This document shows, in pieces, positions 18,308 to 26,728 of a stretch of DNA of 64,000 nt. Made by a program: the position numbers and the translations under genes. The notes beneath the pieces were generated by a model. The model was not told where the DNA came from and made no database searches. It was given only the letters and a program-made list of their open reading frames with translations. Positions within the stretch are counted from its first letter, which is position 1; each line of letters starts with the position of its first letter. The DNA lies in assembly GCA_963811365.1 (NCBI GenBank), contig CAWEQW010000012.1:124001-188000 (forward strand). Direction: 5' to 3'. This DNA comes from CAWEQW01 sp963811365. GTDB taxonomy: Bacteria > Actinomycetota > Actinomycetes > Propionibacteriales > Nocardioidaceae.

Positions 18308-19453
18308 ATGGACAGACCTACCAGCTCTGCGCCCGCACCCGGTGCCACGGCCCAGCGGGACCGGGTGCCCGTGCGCACCATCGTCGCCACGATCGCGATG
18401 GTGCTGTGCACCGCGCTCCTCCTGCTCGTCGTGTGGGACGTCCGCCGGATCCTCACCTGGATCGTGGTCGCGGCGTTCTTCGCGGTCGCGCTCCACCCGG
18501 TGGTGGGGTGGGTGCAGCGGCGGGTCACGTGGTGCCGGAGGACCCTGGCCACCCTGCTGGTCTTCGTGGTCGTCCTGCTCGTGATCGGCGGCCTGCTCGC
18601 GGCGTTCACGGTGCCGCTCGCGCAGGAGGGTACGACGTTCGCCCATCGGCTTCCGAAGCTCGTGAACGACGCCCAGCACGGCCGCGGTCCCGTGGGGGAC
18701 TTCCTGCAGCGCACGCACGCGCTGAGCTGGATCCACGACCACCAGGACAAGATCAGGTCCTTCGCGCAAGGGCTCACCACCCCGGCCGCCGGGGTTCTCG
18801 CCGGGGTCGCGAGCGGCATCGCGGGTGTCGTGACGATCTTCGTGCTCGCCTTCCTGATGGTGCTCGAGGGCCCGAAGCTGGTCGACGGCACGCTGGGGCT
18901 GCTGCGCGAGGACCGCCGGGACCGGGTCCGCACCGTGGGCGCCGACTGCGCCAAGTCGGTCACCGGCTACATCTCCGGGAACCTGCTGATCTCGGTGATC
19001 TGCGGCGTGCTGACCTACGTCGCCCTGAAGGTGAGCGGCGTGCCGTTCTCGGGGCTGATCGCCCTGTTCGTCGCGATCGCCGACCTGATCCCGATGGTCG
19101 GCGCCACGATCGGCGCGATCGTCGGGATCGTGGCGGCCGTCATCCACTCGATCCCGGCGATGATCGTGATGGCGATCTTCTTCGTGGTCTACCAGCTTCT
19201 CGAGAACCACCTGCTGCAGCCGCTGATCCTCTCCCGGACGGTGAAGCTGAACCCGCTGACCGTCCTGGTGGCGATCCTGGTCGCCGTGGAGCTGGCCGGC
19301 ATCCTCGGGGCGCTGCTCGCGATCCCCGTGGCGGGGATGATCCAGGTGGTCGCCCGCGACCTGTGGGACCACCGCTCGGGCAGACCGAAGGCCGCTCCCA
19401 CGGTCGGCGAGCAGCGGCGGCCGGTCGAGGACGGGGTGCCCGCCGACGCCTGA
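18308..19453 (+). CDS. AI-2E family transporter (PerM/YdiK-like)
   Basis: 381-residue integral membrane protein of the AI-2E transporter family. An N-terminal transmembrane pair, a soluble loop (~residues 90-165) and a C-terminal bundle containing YISGNLLISVICGVLTYVAL and GLIALFVAIADLIPMVGATI are typical. Members export autoinducers, ions or other solutes; the substrate here is unknown. ATG 18308 is preceded by a weak purine stretch. It stands alone between the SRPBCC remnant and another membrane protein. Confidence 0.85.
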   Translation: MDRPTSSAPAPGATAQRDRVPVRTIVATIAMVLCTALLLLVVWDVRRILTWIVVAAFFAVALHPVVGWVQRRVTWCRRTLATLLVFVVVLLVIGGLLAAFTVPLAQEGTTFAHRLPKLVNDAQHGRGPVGDFLQRTHALSWIHDHQDKIRSFAQGLTTPAAGVLAGVASGIAGVVTIFVLAFLMVLEGPKLVDGTLGLLREDRRDRVRTVGADCAKSVTGYISGNLLISVICGVLTYVALKVSGVPFSGLIALFVAIADLIPMVGATIGAIVGIVAAVIHSIPAMIVMAIFFVVYQLLENHLLQPLILSRTVKLNPLTVLVAILVAVELAGILGALLAIPVAGMIQVVARDLWDHRSGRPKAAPTVGEQRRPVEDGVPADA

Positions 19454-19494
19454 CGCGCTCCGCCGTTCCGCGCCGGGGGGCCGCGACCGCGTCG

Positions 19495-19500
19495 TACGGT
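19495..19500 (+). promoter_or_regulatory. -10 hexamer TACGGT, leaderless start
   Basis: TACGGT ends exactly 6 nt before the ATG at 19507, and no Shine-Dalgarno is visible. Confidence 0.45.
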
Positions 19501-19506
19501 CGGTGC

Positions 19507-20625
19507 ATGACCCGCACCGCGGCGCGCCCGGGCGGGCGGCTCGGCCTGACTGCCGGCCTGCTCCTGGCCGTCGCGTGGACGACGTGGTGGGCCTGGCGAT
19601 CCTGGGCCGTGTCCGGGCTCTCCTGGCACTTCTTCGCCGACGGTGGCCGGCTGCTGGTCGGCGGACCGGGGGTGCACGTGTACGCCGCGCATCCCGAGCT
19701 CCAGACCGGGCCGCTGGCCCTGCTGCTGGCAGCGGCGCTGCGGGGGCTCCCGCCGGCGGCAGCGCTGCACACCGCACAGGTCGTGATGCTCGCCGCCGGG
19801 CCACTGTTGGTCCTGGCGCTCGCGCCGGTCGTGGCCGAGCCGCGCCGCGGGCTGCGGCTGCTGCTGGGCGTGCTCGTCCTGGTGCCGGCATGGACGGTGC
19901 TGACCGTCCGCTGGAGCCACCTCGACGACGTGCTCGCGATGGCCTGCGCCGTGGGCGCCGTCCTGGCGGTGGCCACCCGGCGACCTGTCCTGACCGGACT
20001 GGCACTCGCCGGCGCGATGGCCGCCAAGCCGTGGGCGGTCGGGTTCGTGCCGCTGGTCGTCGCGCTGCCGCGGGCGCGGGTGCGGGCGTTGCTGGTGGCC
20101 GTGCTCGGCGCGGCCGTGGCCTGGCTGCCGTTCGTGCTCGGTGACCGGGGCACCCTGGCCGCGCTGCACCCGCCGGTGGCGCTGGTGCCGGGCTCCGGCC
20201 TGCACACACTGGGAGTGCGAGGCCGGCTGGTGCCTGCCTGGGGCCGCACCCTGCAGCTCGTGGTGGCCCCGGCCGCGGCGCTGGTGGCCGCGCTGCTCGG
20301 TCGCTGGCCGGGCGTGCTTCTCGTGGCGGTCGCGGTCCGGCTGACGCTGGACCCGCAGGACAACGCCTACTACGCCGGCAGCGCCGCGCTTGCGGCGGTG
20401 GTGTTCGACCTGCTCGGCACCCGCTGGACGGTGCCCTGGACGACGCTGGTCACCGTCGTCGCCCTGTGGCAGCCGTTCGTGCTGGACTACCCGCATCGGC
20501 TCACCACGACGAACGGCCTCACGCACTGGTGGTTCGCGCACCCGGCGCAGGTCGGAGCGCTGCACCTGCTCTGGGCGGCCGCGGTCGTTGCGATCGTGAT
20601 GCTGGCTCCCCGGCGGGCTGCCTGA
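19507..20625 (+). CDS. Polytopic membrane protein, possible GT87/DUF2029-like glycosyltransferase
   Basis: 372-residue protein with about ten hydrophobic segments and a signal-anchor-like N-terminus (GLTAGLLLAVAWTTWWAW). The segment LDDVLAMACAVGAVLAVATRRP followed by GLALAGAMAAKPWAVGFVPL resembles the GT-C fold of actinobacterial mannosyltransferase-like membrane proteins, which use polyprenyl-phosphate sugars. No unambiguous catalytic Asp motif was found in the first external loop, so the function is open. It is monocistronic and convergent with bioN. Confidence 0.55.
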   Translation: MTRTAARPGGRLGLTAGLLLAVAWTTWWAWRSWAVSGLSWHFFADGGRLLVGGPGVHVYAAHPELQTGPLALLLAAALRGLPPAAALHTAQVVMLAAGPLLVLALAPVVAEPRRGLRLLLGVLVLVPAWTVLTVRWSHLDDVLAMACAVGAVLAVATRRPVLTGLALAGAMAAKPWAVGFVPLVVALPRARVRALLVAVLGAAVAWLPFVLGDRGTLAALHPPVALVPGSGLHTLGVRGRLVPAWGRTLQLVVAPAAALVAALLGRWPGVLLVAVAVRLTLDPQDNAYYAGSAALAAVVFDLLGTRWTVPWTTLVTVVALWQPFVLDYPHRLTTTNGLTHWWFAHPAQVGALHLLWAAAVVAIVMLAPRRAA

Positions 20626-20642
20626 GCAGGCCAGTGCAGCTC

Positions 20643-21245
20643 TCAGTCCTCCAGCCCACGGGCGACGAGCGCCTCGCCGAGGGTGTCGGCGTGCCGCAGC
20701 GAGCGCACGATCAGCGGCACCGCGAACGCCCGCGGGCTGGCCGCCAGGCCACGGGCCAGCTGCGCGTCGCGGACCTCCTCGGCGAGCCCGACGACGACCG
20801 GGACGCACCTGATGCCGAGGGCGATCACCAGCCCCACCCGGTCCGGGTCCACCCCGACGGCGCGCAGGGGACGACACCCGGCGACCACGGCGTCCACCAT
20901 GGCCGTGGTACGGGTGGTCAGCGTGACCAGGCCGGCCAGCAGGACCAGCGCGGCGATCACTCCGACGACGACGTACGCGCGCGCCCAGCCGTTGACCAGG
21001 ACGTGGAACACCACGGTGACCAGCCCGATCCACAGCAGCGGCCGGAGCTGCCCGACCACGGTGGGCAGCGGCAGCCGGGCCACGACGTACCCGAGGGCCA
21101 CCACCAGCAGCGCCACGGTGACCTGGAGCGGGGTCCGCACGAAGACCGACACCACGCCGGCCAGCAGCATCACCAGGAGCTTGACGCCGGCCGGCGTGCG
21201 GTGCAGCACCGAGCGGCCGGGGACGTAGAGACCGAGCGGGTTCAC
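20643..21245 (-). CDS. bioN: Energy-coupling factor transporter T component (biotin ECF, BioN-like)
   Basis: 200-residue CbiQ/EcfT-family membrane subunit linking the ATPase to the substrate-binding protein. Five hydrophobic segments are visible, and the two coupling motifs are AQLARGLAASPRA and EALVARGLED, the Ala-Arg-Gly boxes that bind the ATPase. The GTG start overlaps bioM by 4 bp. Biotin specificity is inferred from bioY (26664-27281) on the same strand, a few genes upstream. Confidence 0.85.
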   Translation of the reverse strand: MNPLGLYVPGRSVLHRTPAGVKLLVMLLAGVVSVFVRTPLQVTVALLVVALGYVVARLPLPTVVGQLRPLLWIGLVTVVFHVLVNGWARAYVVVGVIAALVLLAGLVTLTTRTTAMVDAVVAGCRPLRAVGVDPDRVGLVIALGIRCVPVVVGLAEEVRDAQLARGLAASPRAFAVPLIVRSLRHADTLGEALVARGLED

Positions 21246-21922
21246 CGCATCAGCTCCCGGTAGAACGCCACGGCCGGCTCCGGTGCGTCGTCGTGGACCA
21301 CGCGTCCCGCGTCGAAGACCAGCACCCGGTCGAACCCGTGCAACAGGTCGAGGTGATGGGTGACCAGGAGCACCTGGTGCGGCAGCGCGGCGACGACGCC
21401 GGCGAACATCGTCGCGTTGCGGAGGTCGAGCAGCGTGGTGGGCTCGTCGAGCACCAGCACGGAGGGCTCGGTGACCAGGACGGAGGCCAGCGCCAGGAGC
21501 TGCTTCTGGCCGCCGGAGAGCAGGTGCGCCGGGTGGTCGGCGTGGTCGGAGAGGCCGTACGTCGACAGCGCCCGCTGCACCCGGTCCGCGATCTCGGCGC
21601 GCGAGAGGCCGCGACGGCGCAGCCCGAAGGCCACGTCCTCGGCCACCGTCGGCATCACGATCTGCGCGTCCGGGTCGGTGAAGCAGAACCCCACCCGGCG
21701 GCGGACGTCCTTGGCGCGGTCACGGGTGTCCAGCCCGTCGACGGAGACGGTGCCGGCGTCCGGCAGCACCAGCCCGTTGAGCAGCCGGGCGAAGGTGGAC
21801 TTGCCCGACCCGTTGGCTCCGACCACGCCGACGCGCTGCTCGGTGAGCCGGACGGAGACCCGGTCCAACACCCTGCGGCGCCCGAAGGCGTGGCTGACCT
21901 CCTGCACCTCGATCACGGGCAT
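21242..21922 (-). CDS. bioM: Energy-coupling factor transporter ATPase (BioM-like)
   Basis: 226-residue ABC ATPase of an ECF transporter. Walker A is GANGSGKST, the Q-loop region FTDPDAQIVMPTVAEDVAFG is typical of ECF ATPases, the signature is LSGGQ, and Walker B is VLVLDEPTTLLD. The ATG at 21922 lies within the end of the thiolase gene (10-bp overlap), and the 3' end overlaps bioN, so the three are one transcription unit. Confidence 0.88.
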   Translation of the reverse strand: MPVIEVQEVSHAFGRRRVLDRVSVRLTEQRVGVVGANGSGKSTFARLLNGLVLPDAGTVSVDGLDTRDRAKDVRRRVGFCFTDPDAQIVMPTVAEDVAFGLRRRGLSRAEIADRVQRALSTYGLSDHADHPAHLLSGGQKQLLALASVLVTEPSVLVLDEPTTLLDLRNATMFAGVVAALPHQVLLVTHHLDLLHGFDRVLVFDAGRVVHDDAPEPAVAFYRELMR

Positions 21923-23067
21923 CGCTCGACCACCACCGCGACGCCCTGTCCGCCACCCACGCTGACCGCGGCCAGGCCGTACCGCCCGCGTCCGGCGCGC
22001 ACCAGCTGGGAGAACAGCCGGACCACCAGCACCGCCCCTGAGGCGCCCCACGGGTGGCCGAGCGCCAGGGCACCGCCCTCGACGCAGACTCGTTGCTCGT
22101 CGACACCGAGCTCGTCGCCGCAGGCGAGCACCTGACCGGCGAACGCCTCGGTGAGCTCGACGACATCCAGGTCGTCGAGGGTCAGCCCGGCCCGGTCGAG
22201 CGCGGCGCGCACCGCGGGAACCAGCCCGAGGCCGGGCCGGGTCGGCGGGACCCCGGCGGTCGCGGTCGCCAGCACCCGCAGCCCCGGCAGGCCGAGCCGG
22301 GACCCGGTCGCGTGGTCCACCATCAGCACCGCCGCGGCGCCGTCGTTGACGCCGCAGGCGTTGCCGGCCGTCACGGTGCCCTGGTCGCGGAACGCCGGCC
22401 GCAGCCGGGCGAGCCGTTCGACGCCCAGCCCGGCGCGGGGACGCTCGTCCACGGCGACCCCCGCCACCGGGACGACCTCGGCCGCGTAGCGGCCCTGCTC
22501 GGCGGCGGCCACCGCGCGCGCGTGCGAGCGGGCCGCGTAGGCGTCCTGTCGTTCGCGGCCGATCCCGCGCTCCTCGGCGAGCAGGTCCGCGGCGAGGCCC
22601 ATGTCGGGGTCCCCGAGCTCGGCGGGCGCGAACGGTGCGCGCTCGTAGCGCTCGCCGCCCTGCTGCGGAGGCCAGAAGCGCCACGGCGCGGTGGAGGCCG
22701 ACTCGACGCCGCCGGCGACCAGTGCACCCGCGCTGCTGCGCAGGGCCGCCGCGCCGAGCGCCACGGCGGCCAGCCCGCTGCCGCACTGCCGGTCCACCGT
22801 GAGCGCCGGCACGCAGACGGGCAGCCCCGCGGACAGCGCGGCGACCCTGGCGACGTCGCCCCCGGGGCCCATGCAGTTGCCGAGCACGACGTCCAGGAGG
22901 TCCGCAGGGTCGAGCCAGTCGACGCCGCACACCGCCCGGATCACCGGGGCCGCCAGGTCGGGCGCGGTCACGCCGGCGAGGCCCCGGCCTGCCGTGCCGA
23001 TCGGGGACCGCAGCGCGCCCACGACCAACGGGGACGCGTCGGCGGGCGGACGGTGCGGCGTGGTCAT
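21913..23067 (-). CDS. Thiolase-family protein, atypical active site, in the biotin uptake operon
   Basis: 384-residue thiolase fold protein (acetyl-CoA acetyltransferase-like). The nucleophilic cysteine is in LTVDRQCGSG and the histidine in GGALALGHPWGASGA. Two usual residues differ: the Asn-Glu-Ala-Phe motif reads TEAFAG, and the general-base cysteine of the C-terminal Cys-x-Gly-Gly-Gly loop is a serine (AVSVGGGQG). It may act on an unusual substrate, possibly pimelate-related given bioM, bioN, bioY and a CoA-ligase-like gene nearby; this is speculation. It overlaps bioM by 10 bp. The ATG at 23067 starts TTPHRPPADASPLVVGALR. Confidence 0.8.
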   Translation of the reverse strand: MTTPHRPPADASPLVVGALRSPIGTAGRGLAGVTAPDLAAPVIRAVCGVDWLDPADLLDVVLGNCMGPGGDVARVAALSAGLPVCVPALTVDRQCGSGLAAVALGAAALRSSAGALVAGGVESASTAPWRFWPPQQGGERYERAPFAPAELGDPDMGLAADLLAEERGIGRERQDAYAARSHARAVAAAEQGRYAAEVVPVAGVAVDERPRAGLGVERLARLRPAFRDQGTVTAGNACGVNDGAAAVLMVDHATGSRLGLPGLRVLATATAGVPPTRPGLGLVPAVRAALDRAGLTLDDLDVVELTEAFAGQVLACGDELGVDEQRVCVEGGALALGHPWGASGAVLVVRLFSQLVRAGRGRYGLAAVSVGGGQGVAVVVERCP

Positions 23068-23124
23068 GGCGTCCCCACGGTAGCGGGCCCTCGCGGGCGC
23101 CGAGCCCGCGGCGCCATCCGGCGT

Positions 23125-23255
23125 CGAGCACCTCGCGCAGGCGCTCGGCGAAGGCGGCCGGGTCGTTCAGCGGCGCCCACTCGCAGCGGGAGAAGCCGCC
23201 GTGGTCGCCGGGGAGCTCGACGGCCCGCACGCCGAGCAGGGCGGCAAGCCTGCGG
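23125..23255 (-). pseudogene. C-terminal remnant of an alpha/beta hydrolase
   Basis: On the minus strand the segment LAALLGVRAVELPGDHGGF followed by NDPAAFAERLREVL looks like the last ~45 residues of an alpha/beta hydrolase, with the catalytic-His region in PGDHGGF. No start, nucleophile elbow or proper upstream domain is present, and the frame continues without a stop into the thiolase shadow. The rest of 23068-23423 holds no recognisable gene. It probably marks one edge of a deletion or insertion beside the MarR/MFS cassette. Confidence 0.5.
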
Positions 23256-23423
23256 CCTCGCTGCGCACCATCCGGCGCCGGGCTTCGAGGTGGTGGTCGA
23301 CCTGCAGCCCGAGCAGCGCGTGGGGCCGTGGCCAAACCGCGCCTCGTGGGTGCTGACCCGGATCGTCCCGTTCGAGTCGACCTCGCCGACGTTCGGAAGG
23401 TCGCCGAGGCGGGGTTCGTTGCC

Positions 23424-23885
23424 TTACATGCTGACTCGCCCGGGCGGGTGCTCGGCGAGCAGCCTGCGCACCAGGCCGACGAGGTCGGCCCTGAAGCGTT
23501 CCGGATCGGCGACCCGCTCGCTCACGAGCGCGTCCGCCGTGCCGCCGTCGACGGCGGTGCGGTAGGCGGCCGCGCCCTGCGGGGTGAGCTCCACGAGCAG
23601 CCGGCGCCGGTCGCCCGGATCTCGCGCGCGCGTCACGTAGCCGCTGCGCTCGAGACGGTCCAGCACCCGGCTGATGGTCTGCTCCTCCACGTAGGACAGT
23701 CCGGCGAGCTGCCGCTGGCTCTGCGGCCCGTGGTCCAGCGCATGCAGGGTGAGCAGGCCGGCGTGCGTGAGGTCGAGCCGGGCGAGCGCCGCGTTCCACT
23801 CGTGCTCCACGAGCCTGGCCGCCGTCGACAGCAGCCGGCCCATCGGCCAGTCGGCCAGCTCGTCCGAGGTCTCCTCGTGTGCCAT
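23424..23885 (-). CDS. MarR-family transcriptional regulator
   Basis: 153-residue winged-helix regulator: HEWNAALARLDLTHAGLLTLHAL (dimerisation/first helices), then SQRQLAGLSYVEEQTISRVLDRLERSGYVTRARDPGDRRRLLVELT, a full MarR HTH and wing. I chose the ATG at 23885 (AHEETSDELADWP); an upstream ATG would add 24 residues of unlikely sequence. It diverges from the MFS gene at 23996 and probably represses it in response to the exported compound. Confidence 0.9.
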   Translation of the reverse strand: MAHEETSDELADWPMGRLLSTAARLVEHEWNAALARLDLTHAGLLTLHALDHGPQSQRQLAGLSYVEEQTISRVLDRLERSGYVTRARDPGDRRRLLVELTPQGAAAYRTAVDGGTADALVSERVADPERFRADLVGLVRRLLAEHPPGRVSM

Positions 23886-23896
23886 CTCGAGACCAC

Positions 23897-23953
23897 GGTA
23901 CGACCTGCTCGGGAGCCGCCCGGCTGACTCATCCCCAGGCACAACGGGTACGA
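23897..23953. promoter_or_regulatory. MarR/MFS divergent promoter with direct repeat GGTACGA
   Basis: The 110-bp divergent region contains GGTACGA twice, at 23897-23903 and 23947-23953, exactly 50 bp apart, about five helical turns. The second copy abuts an AACACT -10-like hexamer for the MFS gene. They are possible regulator half-sites; no perfect palindrome was found. Confidence 0.3.
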
Positions 23954-23995
23954 ACACTCAGCATGCGAAGCCATCGCGGTGAGAGAGGAGCCCCA

Positions 23996-25612
23996 GTGAA
24001 CGAGTCGCGGCGCCGATGGGCCGGTCTGTTCTTCCTGAGCCTCGGCGTGGCCATGATCATCGTCGACGCGACGATCGTGAACGTCGCCGTGCCGCAGATC
24101 ATCCGTGACCTCGGTATCACGTCGACCGATGCGCAGTGGGTGCAGGAGGCGTACACACTCGTCTTCGCCGCCCTGCTCCTCACCTTCGGTCGACTGGCCG
24201 ACCGGTACGGTCGACGGCGGCTGTTCACCGGCGGAGTCGTGGTCTTCGCGGTGGCCAGCGTGCTGGCCGCGGTCAGTCCTGCGGGCGGCGCGCTGATCGG
24301 CGCACGCATCCTGCAGGGCATCGGCGGCGCGGCCATGCTGCCCACGTCACTGTCCCTGCTCAACGCCACGTTCCGCGGCCGCGAGCGGGGCATCGCCTTC
24401 GCGGTCTGGGGCTCAACGATCGGTGGGGCGGCGGCGCTGGGCCCGCTGCTGGGCGGTTGGCTCACGACCACCTACTCCTGGCGGTGGGCGTTCGGGATCA
24501 ACATTCCCATCGGTCTCGCGGTGCTCGCCGGCGTCCTCGCCTTCGTCGGTGAGTCGCGCGAGTCCGACACCCGCCGCGGCGTCGACGTCGCCGGGGCGCT
24601 GCTGTCGGTCGTGGGCTTCGGAGGCCTGGTCTTCGCCCTGATCGAGGGCCGCCACTACGGCTGGTGGAGAGCCATCGCGCCGTTCGAGATCGGGCCGCTG
24701 CGCTGGGCGCCCGCGACGTCCCCGGTCCCCGTGGCACTCGTGATCGGGCTGGTCGCCCTTGCCGTCTTCGCCGTCGTGGAGACCCGGCGCAACCGCGCAG
24801 GCAAAGTGGTCCTGCTCGACCTGTCGCTGTTCAGGATCACCTCGTTCCGCAACGGCAACGTGACCGCTGCGGTGGTCAGCCTGGGTGAGTTCGGGCTGCT
24901 GTTCTCACTGCCGCTGTGGTTCCAGAACGTCCGCGGCTACAGCGCCTTCGAGACGGGCCTGGCGCTGCTGCCGCTGGCCATCGGCAGCTTCATGGCCAGC
25001 GGGTTCGGCGGTCAGCTCGCCCAGCGGCGCGGTGCGCCCTTCGTCGTACGCCTCGGCATCGTGCTCGAGATCGTCGGCATCACGGGGATCGGCGTGGTGC
25101 TGCGGCCCGACGCGGCCTGGTGGGTGTCCGTGCCCCTCCTGTTCGTCTACGGCATGGGCGTGGGGCTGGCCACGGCGCAGCTGACCGGCGTCGTCCTCGT
25201 CGACGTGCCCGTCGAGCAGAGCGGACAGGGCTCGGGCACGCAGAGCACCTTCCGACAGATCGGCTCCGCACTCGGCATCGCCGTGCTCGGCACCGTGCTC
25301 TTCGTGAGCCTCGGGGCAGTCCTCGGGAACCGGCTGGACAGCCGGCCGTCGCTTCCCGCCGCGCAGCGCGACCGCGTCGTGTCGGCCGTGGTGGGCAGCG
25401 CCGGAGCGGCGATCAGCAGTCTGGACCGGACCCCGGCCACCCGACCCGTCGCCGAGGAGGCCCGTGTCGCGTTCACCGACGCCACCCGGTACGCCGCGTT
25501 CAGCGCCGCCGGCTTCCTCGCCCTCGGCCTGCTCGCCAGCCTCTCCCTGGGCGGAGGCCCCGACCGGGCGGGCCCGGCCCCGGCCGCGACACGGCGCCGG
25601 GCACGACGGTGA
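23996..25612 (+). CDS. MFS drug exporter, DHA2 (14-TMS) family
   Basis: 538-residue EmrB/QacA-type multidrug transporter with about 14 membrane segments. Motif D1 is VDATIVNVAVPQIIRDL, motif A is GRLADRYGRRRLF, and motif C lies in the fifth helix region TIGGAAALGPLLGGWL. The GTG at 23996 is chosen because GAGAGAGGAG lies 6 nt upstream. The C-terminal tail is Arg-rich. It forms a divergent pair with the MarR gene and appears inserted within the biotin/AMP-ligase/thiolase cluster. Confidence 0.9.
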   Translation: MNESRRRWAGLFFLSLGVAMIIVDATIVNVAVPQIIRDLGITSTDAQWVQEAYTLVFAALLLTFGRLADRYGRRRLFTGGVVVFAVASVLAAVSPAGGALIGARILQGIGGAAMLPTSLSLLNATFRGRERGIAFAVWGSTIGGAAALGPLLGGWLTTTYSWRWAFGINIPIGLAVLAGVLAFVGESRESDTRRGVDVAGALLSVVGFGGLVFALIEGRHYGWWRAIAPFEIGPLRWAPATSPVPVALVIGLVALAVFAVVETRRNRAGKVVLLDLSLFRITSFRNGNVTAAVVSLGEFGLLFSLPLWFQNVRGYSAFETGLALLPLAIGSFMASGFGGQLAQRRGAPFVVRLGIVLEIVGITGIGVVLRPDAAWWVSVPLLFVYGMGVGLATAQLTGVVLVDVPVEQSGQGSGTQSTFRQIGSALGIAVLGTVLFVSLGAVLGNRLDSRPSLPAAQRDRVVSAVVGSAGAAISSLDRTPATRPVAEEARVAFTDATRYAAFSAAGFLALGLLASLSLGGGPDRAGPAPAATRRRARR

Positions 25613-25672
25613 GCAGCGCGGACCAGGGCGCGTCGGCGATCGTGGCGCGAGGAGCCCTCGCGCCCACAGCGG

Positions 25673-26728
25673 TCAGACCAGGCGTACGGCGCCGGGCGCC
25701 GCGGCGACGCCGGCGAGGGCGAGCCGGTCCACCTTGCCCGCCGTGGTGAGCGGGAGACGCCGGACGTGGAACCAGACCCGCGGCCGCGCCACGGACGGCA
25801 GAGCGGCGGCGGCCTCGCGCAGCGGCCCGTGGTCGCGCGCGTCGGTGAGGACTGCAGCGACGACCTCCCCGAGGACGCCGTGCGGCAGACCGACCACGAC
25901 CACCTCCCCGCGCGCCGCCTCGCGCAGCACGGCCTCCACGTCGGCGGCCACGACGGTCGCCCCGCCGGTCGTCACCGCGCCGGGCCGCCCGGTGACGAGC
26001 ACCCTGCCGTCGACGAGCCGGCCACGGTCACCCACGGTGGCGTAGCCGTCGCCGTCGCGGCGCAGGGGGCCGGGCGGTCCGTCGTACCCCAGGCAGACCC
26101 ACGGCGACCGCACCCAGAGCTCGCCGTCGCGGGCGACGACCTCCACCTCGGGGAAGGGCTGCAGGTCCTCGGCGTGCCGGCCCCAGGCGACGAAGGAGAG
26201 CTCTGCGGCGCCGTAGTAGTGGCAGACCCGGGCGCCCGCCGACTCCGCCTCCTCGGCCAGGGCGGGGGAGAGCCGGTCGCCGGCGACGACAACCGTGGCG
26301 CCGGCCAGCGGCACGCGGTCGTCCAGGCAGCGGCGCAGCCGGACCGGGGTGAGGTGGGCGTGCGTCATCGTGTGCGGCTTCGCGACGAGGCTCGCGCCGG
26401 TGAGCCGGGCGTGCACGGCCGCGAAGAGGTTCATGGACGCGGTGAGCGGTCCGGGCACCCATACCCGGGACTGCGCCGACGCGCCGGTCAGCCGGGATAC
26501 GTGCGAGAACGACCCGGTCCACGACGCGGTCGTCCGGACCACCGAGCGCGGCGCTCCGGAGCTGCCTGAGGTGGCCAGCGCGACGGGGAGGCCGGCGGCG
26601 TGCGCCCGCAGGAACGCGTCCGGGTCGCCGACGGGGACCGCGCCCGGCCCGGACCGGCCCGGCTCAGACAGCGGAGACGTCCTGCGCCGCGGCCTCCGGC
26701 TCGCCGAGCAGACCCGGGTAGGCGGCAT
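25673..26728 (-). CDS. Short AMP-binding (ANL superfamily) acid-CoA ligase-like protein
   Basis: About 330-350 residues, the compact size of MenE-like or acid-CoA ligases. The P-loop is LATSGSSGAPRSVV, the A5-like motif HYYGAAELSFVAWG, the hinge region VGDRGRLVDGRVLVTGRPG, and the C-terminal lysine motif LPLTTAGKVDRLAL. The start is uncertain: the frame is open to ATG 26728, inside bioY, but homology-like sequence begins only near GDPDAFLRAHAAGLPVALAT. It overlaps or abuts bioY and is probably in its operon. A pimelate or other dicarboxylate substrate is a guess from context. Confidence 0.75.
   Translation of the reverse strand: MPPTRVCSASRRPRRRTSPLSEPGRSGPGAVPVGDPDAFLRAHAAGLPVALATSGSSGAPRSVVRTTASWTGSFSHVSRLTGASAQSRVWVPGPLTASMNLFAAVHARLTGASLVAKPHTMTHAHLTPVRLRRCLDDRVPLAGATVVVAGDRLSPALAEEAESAGARVCHYYGAAELSFVAWGRHAEDLQPFPEVEVVARDGELWVRSPWVCLGYDGPPGPLRRDGDGYATVGDRGRLVDGRVLVTGRPGAVTTGGATVVAADVEAVLREAARGEVVVVGLPHGVLGEVVAAVLTDARDHGPLREAAAALPSVARPRVWFHVRRLPLTTAGKVDRLALAGVAAAPGAVRLV

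Noticed and set aside
17942..20209. 755-residue minus-strand open frame
   Set aside because: Antisense shadow of the AI-2E transporter and the next membrane gene; only its end coincides with the 5' part of the SRPBCC remnant.
21242..23335. 697-residue minus-strand open frame across bioM and the thiolase
   Set aside because: Only its last 226 residues (BioM) and a ~45-residue hydrolase tail look like proteins; the middle is the out-of-frame shadow of the thiolase.
23260..23420. Short plus-strand frame starting near 23328
   Set aside because: The first ~35 residues look protein-like, but the frame continues as the shadow of the MarR gene and no family or start signal supports it.
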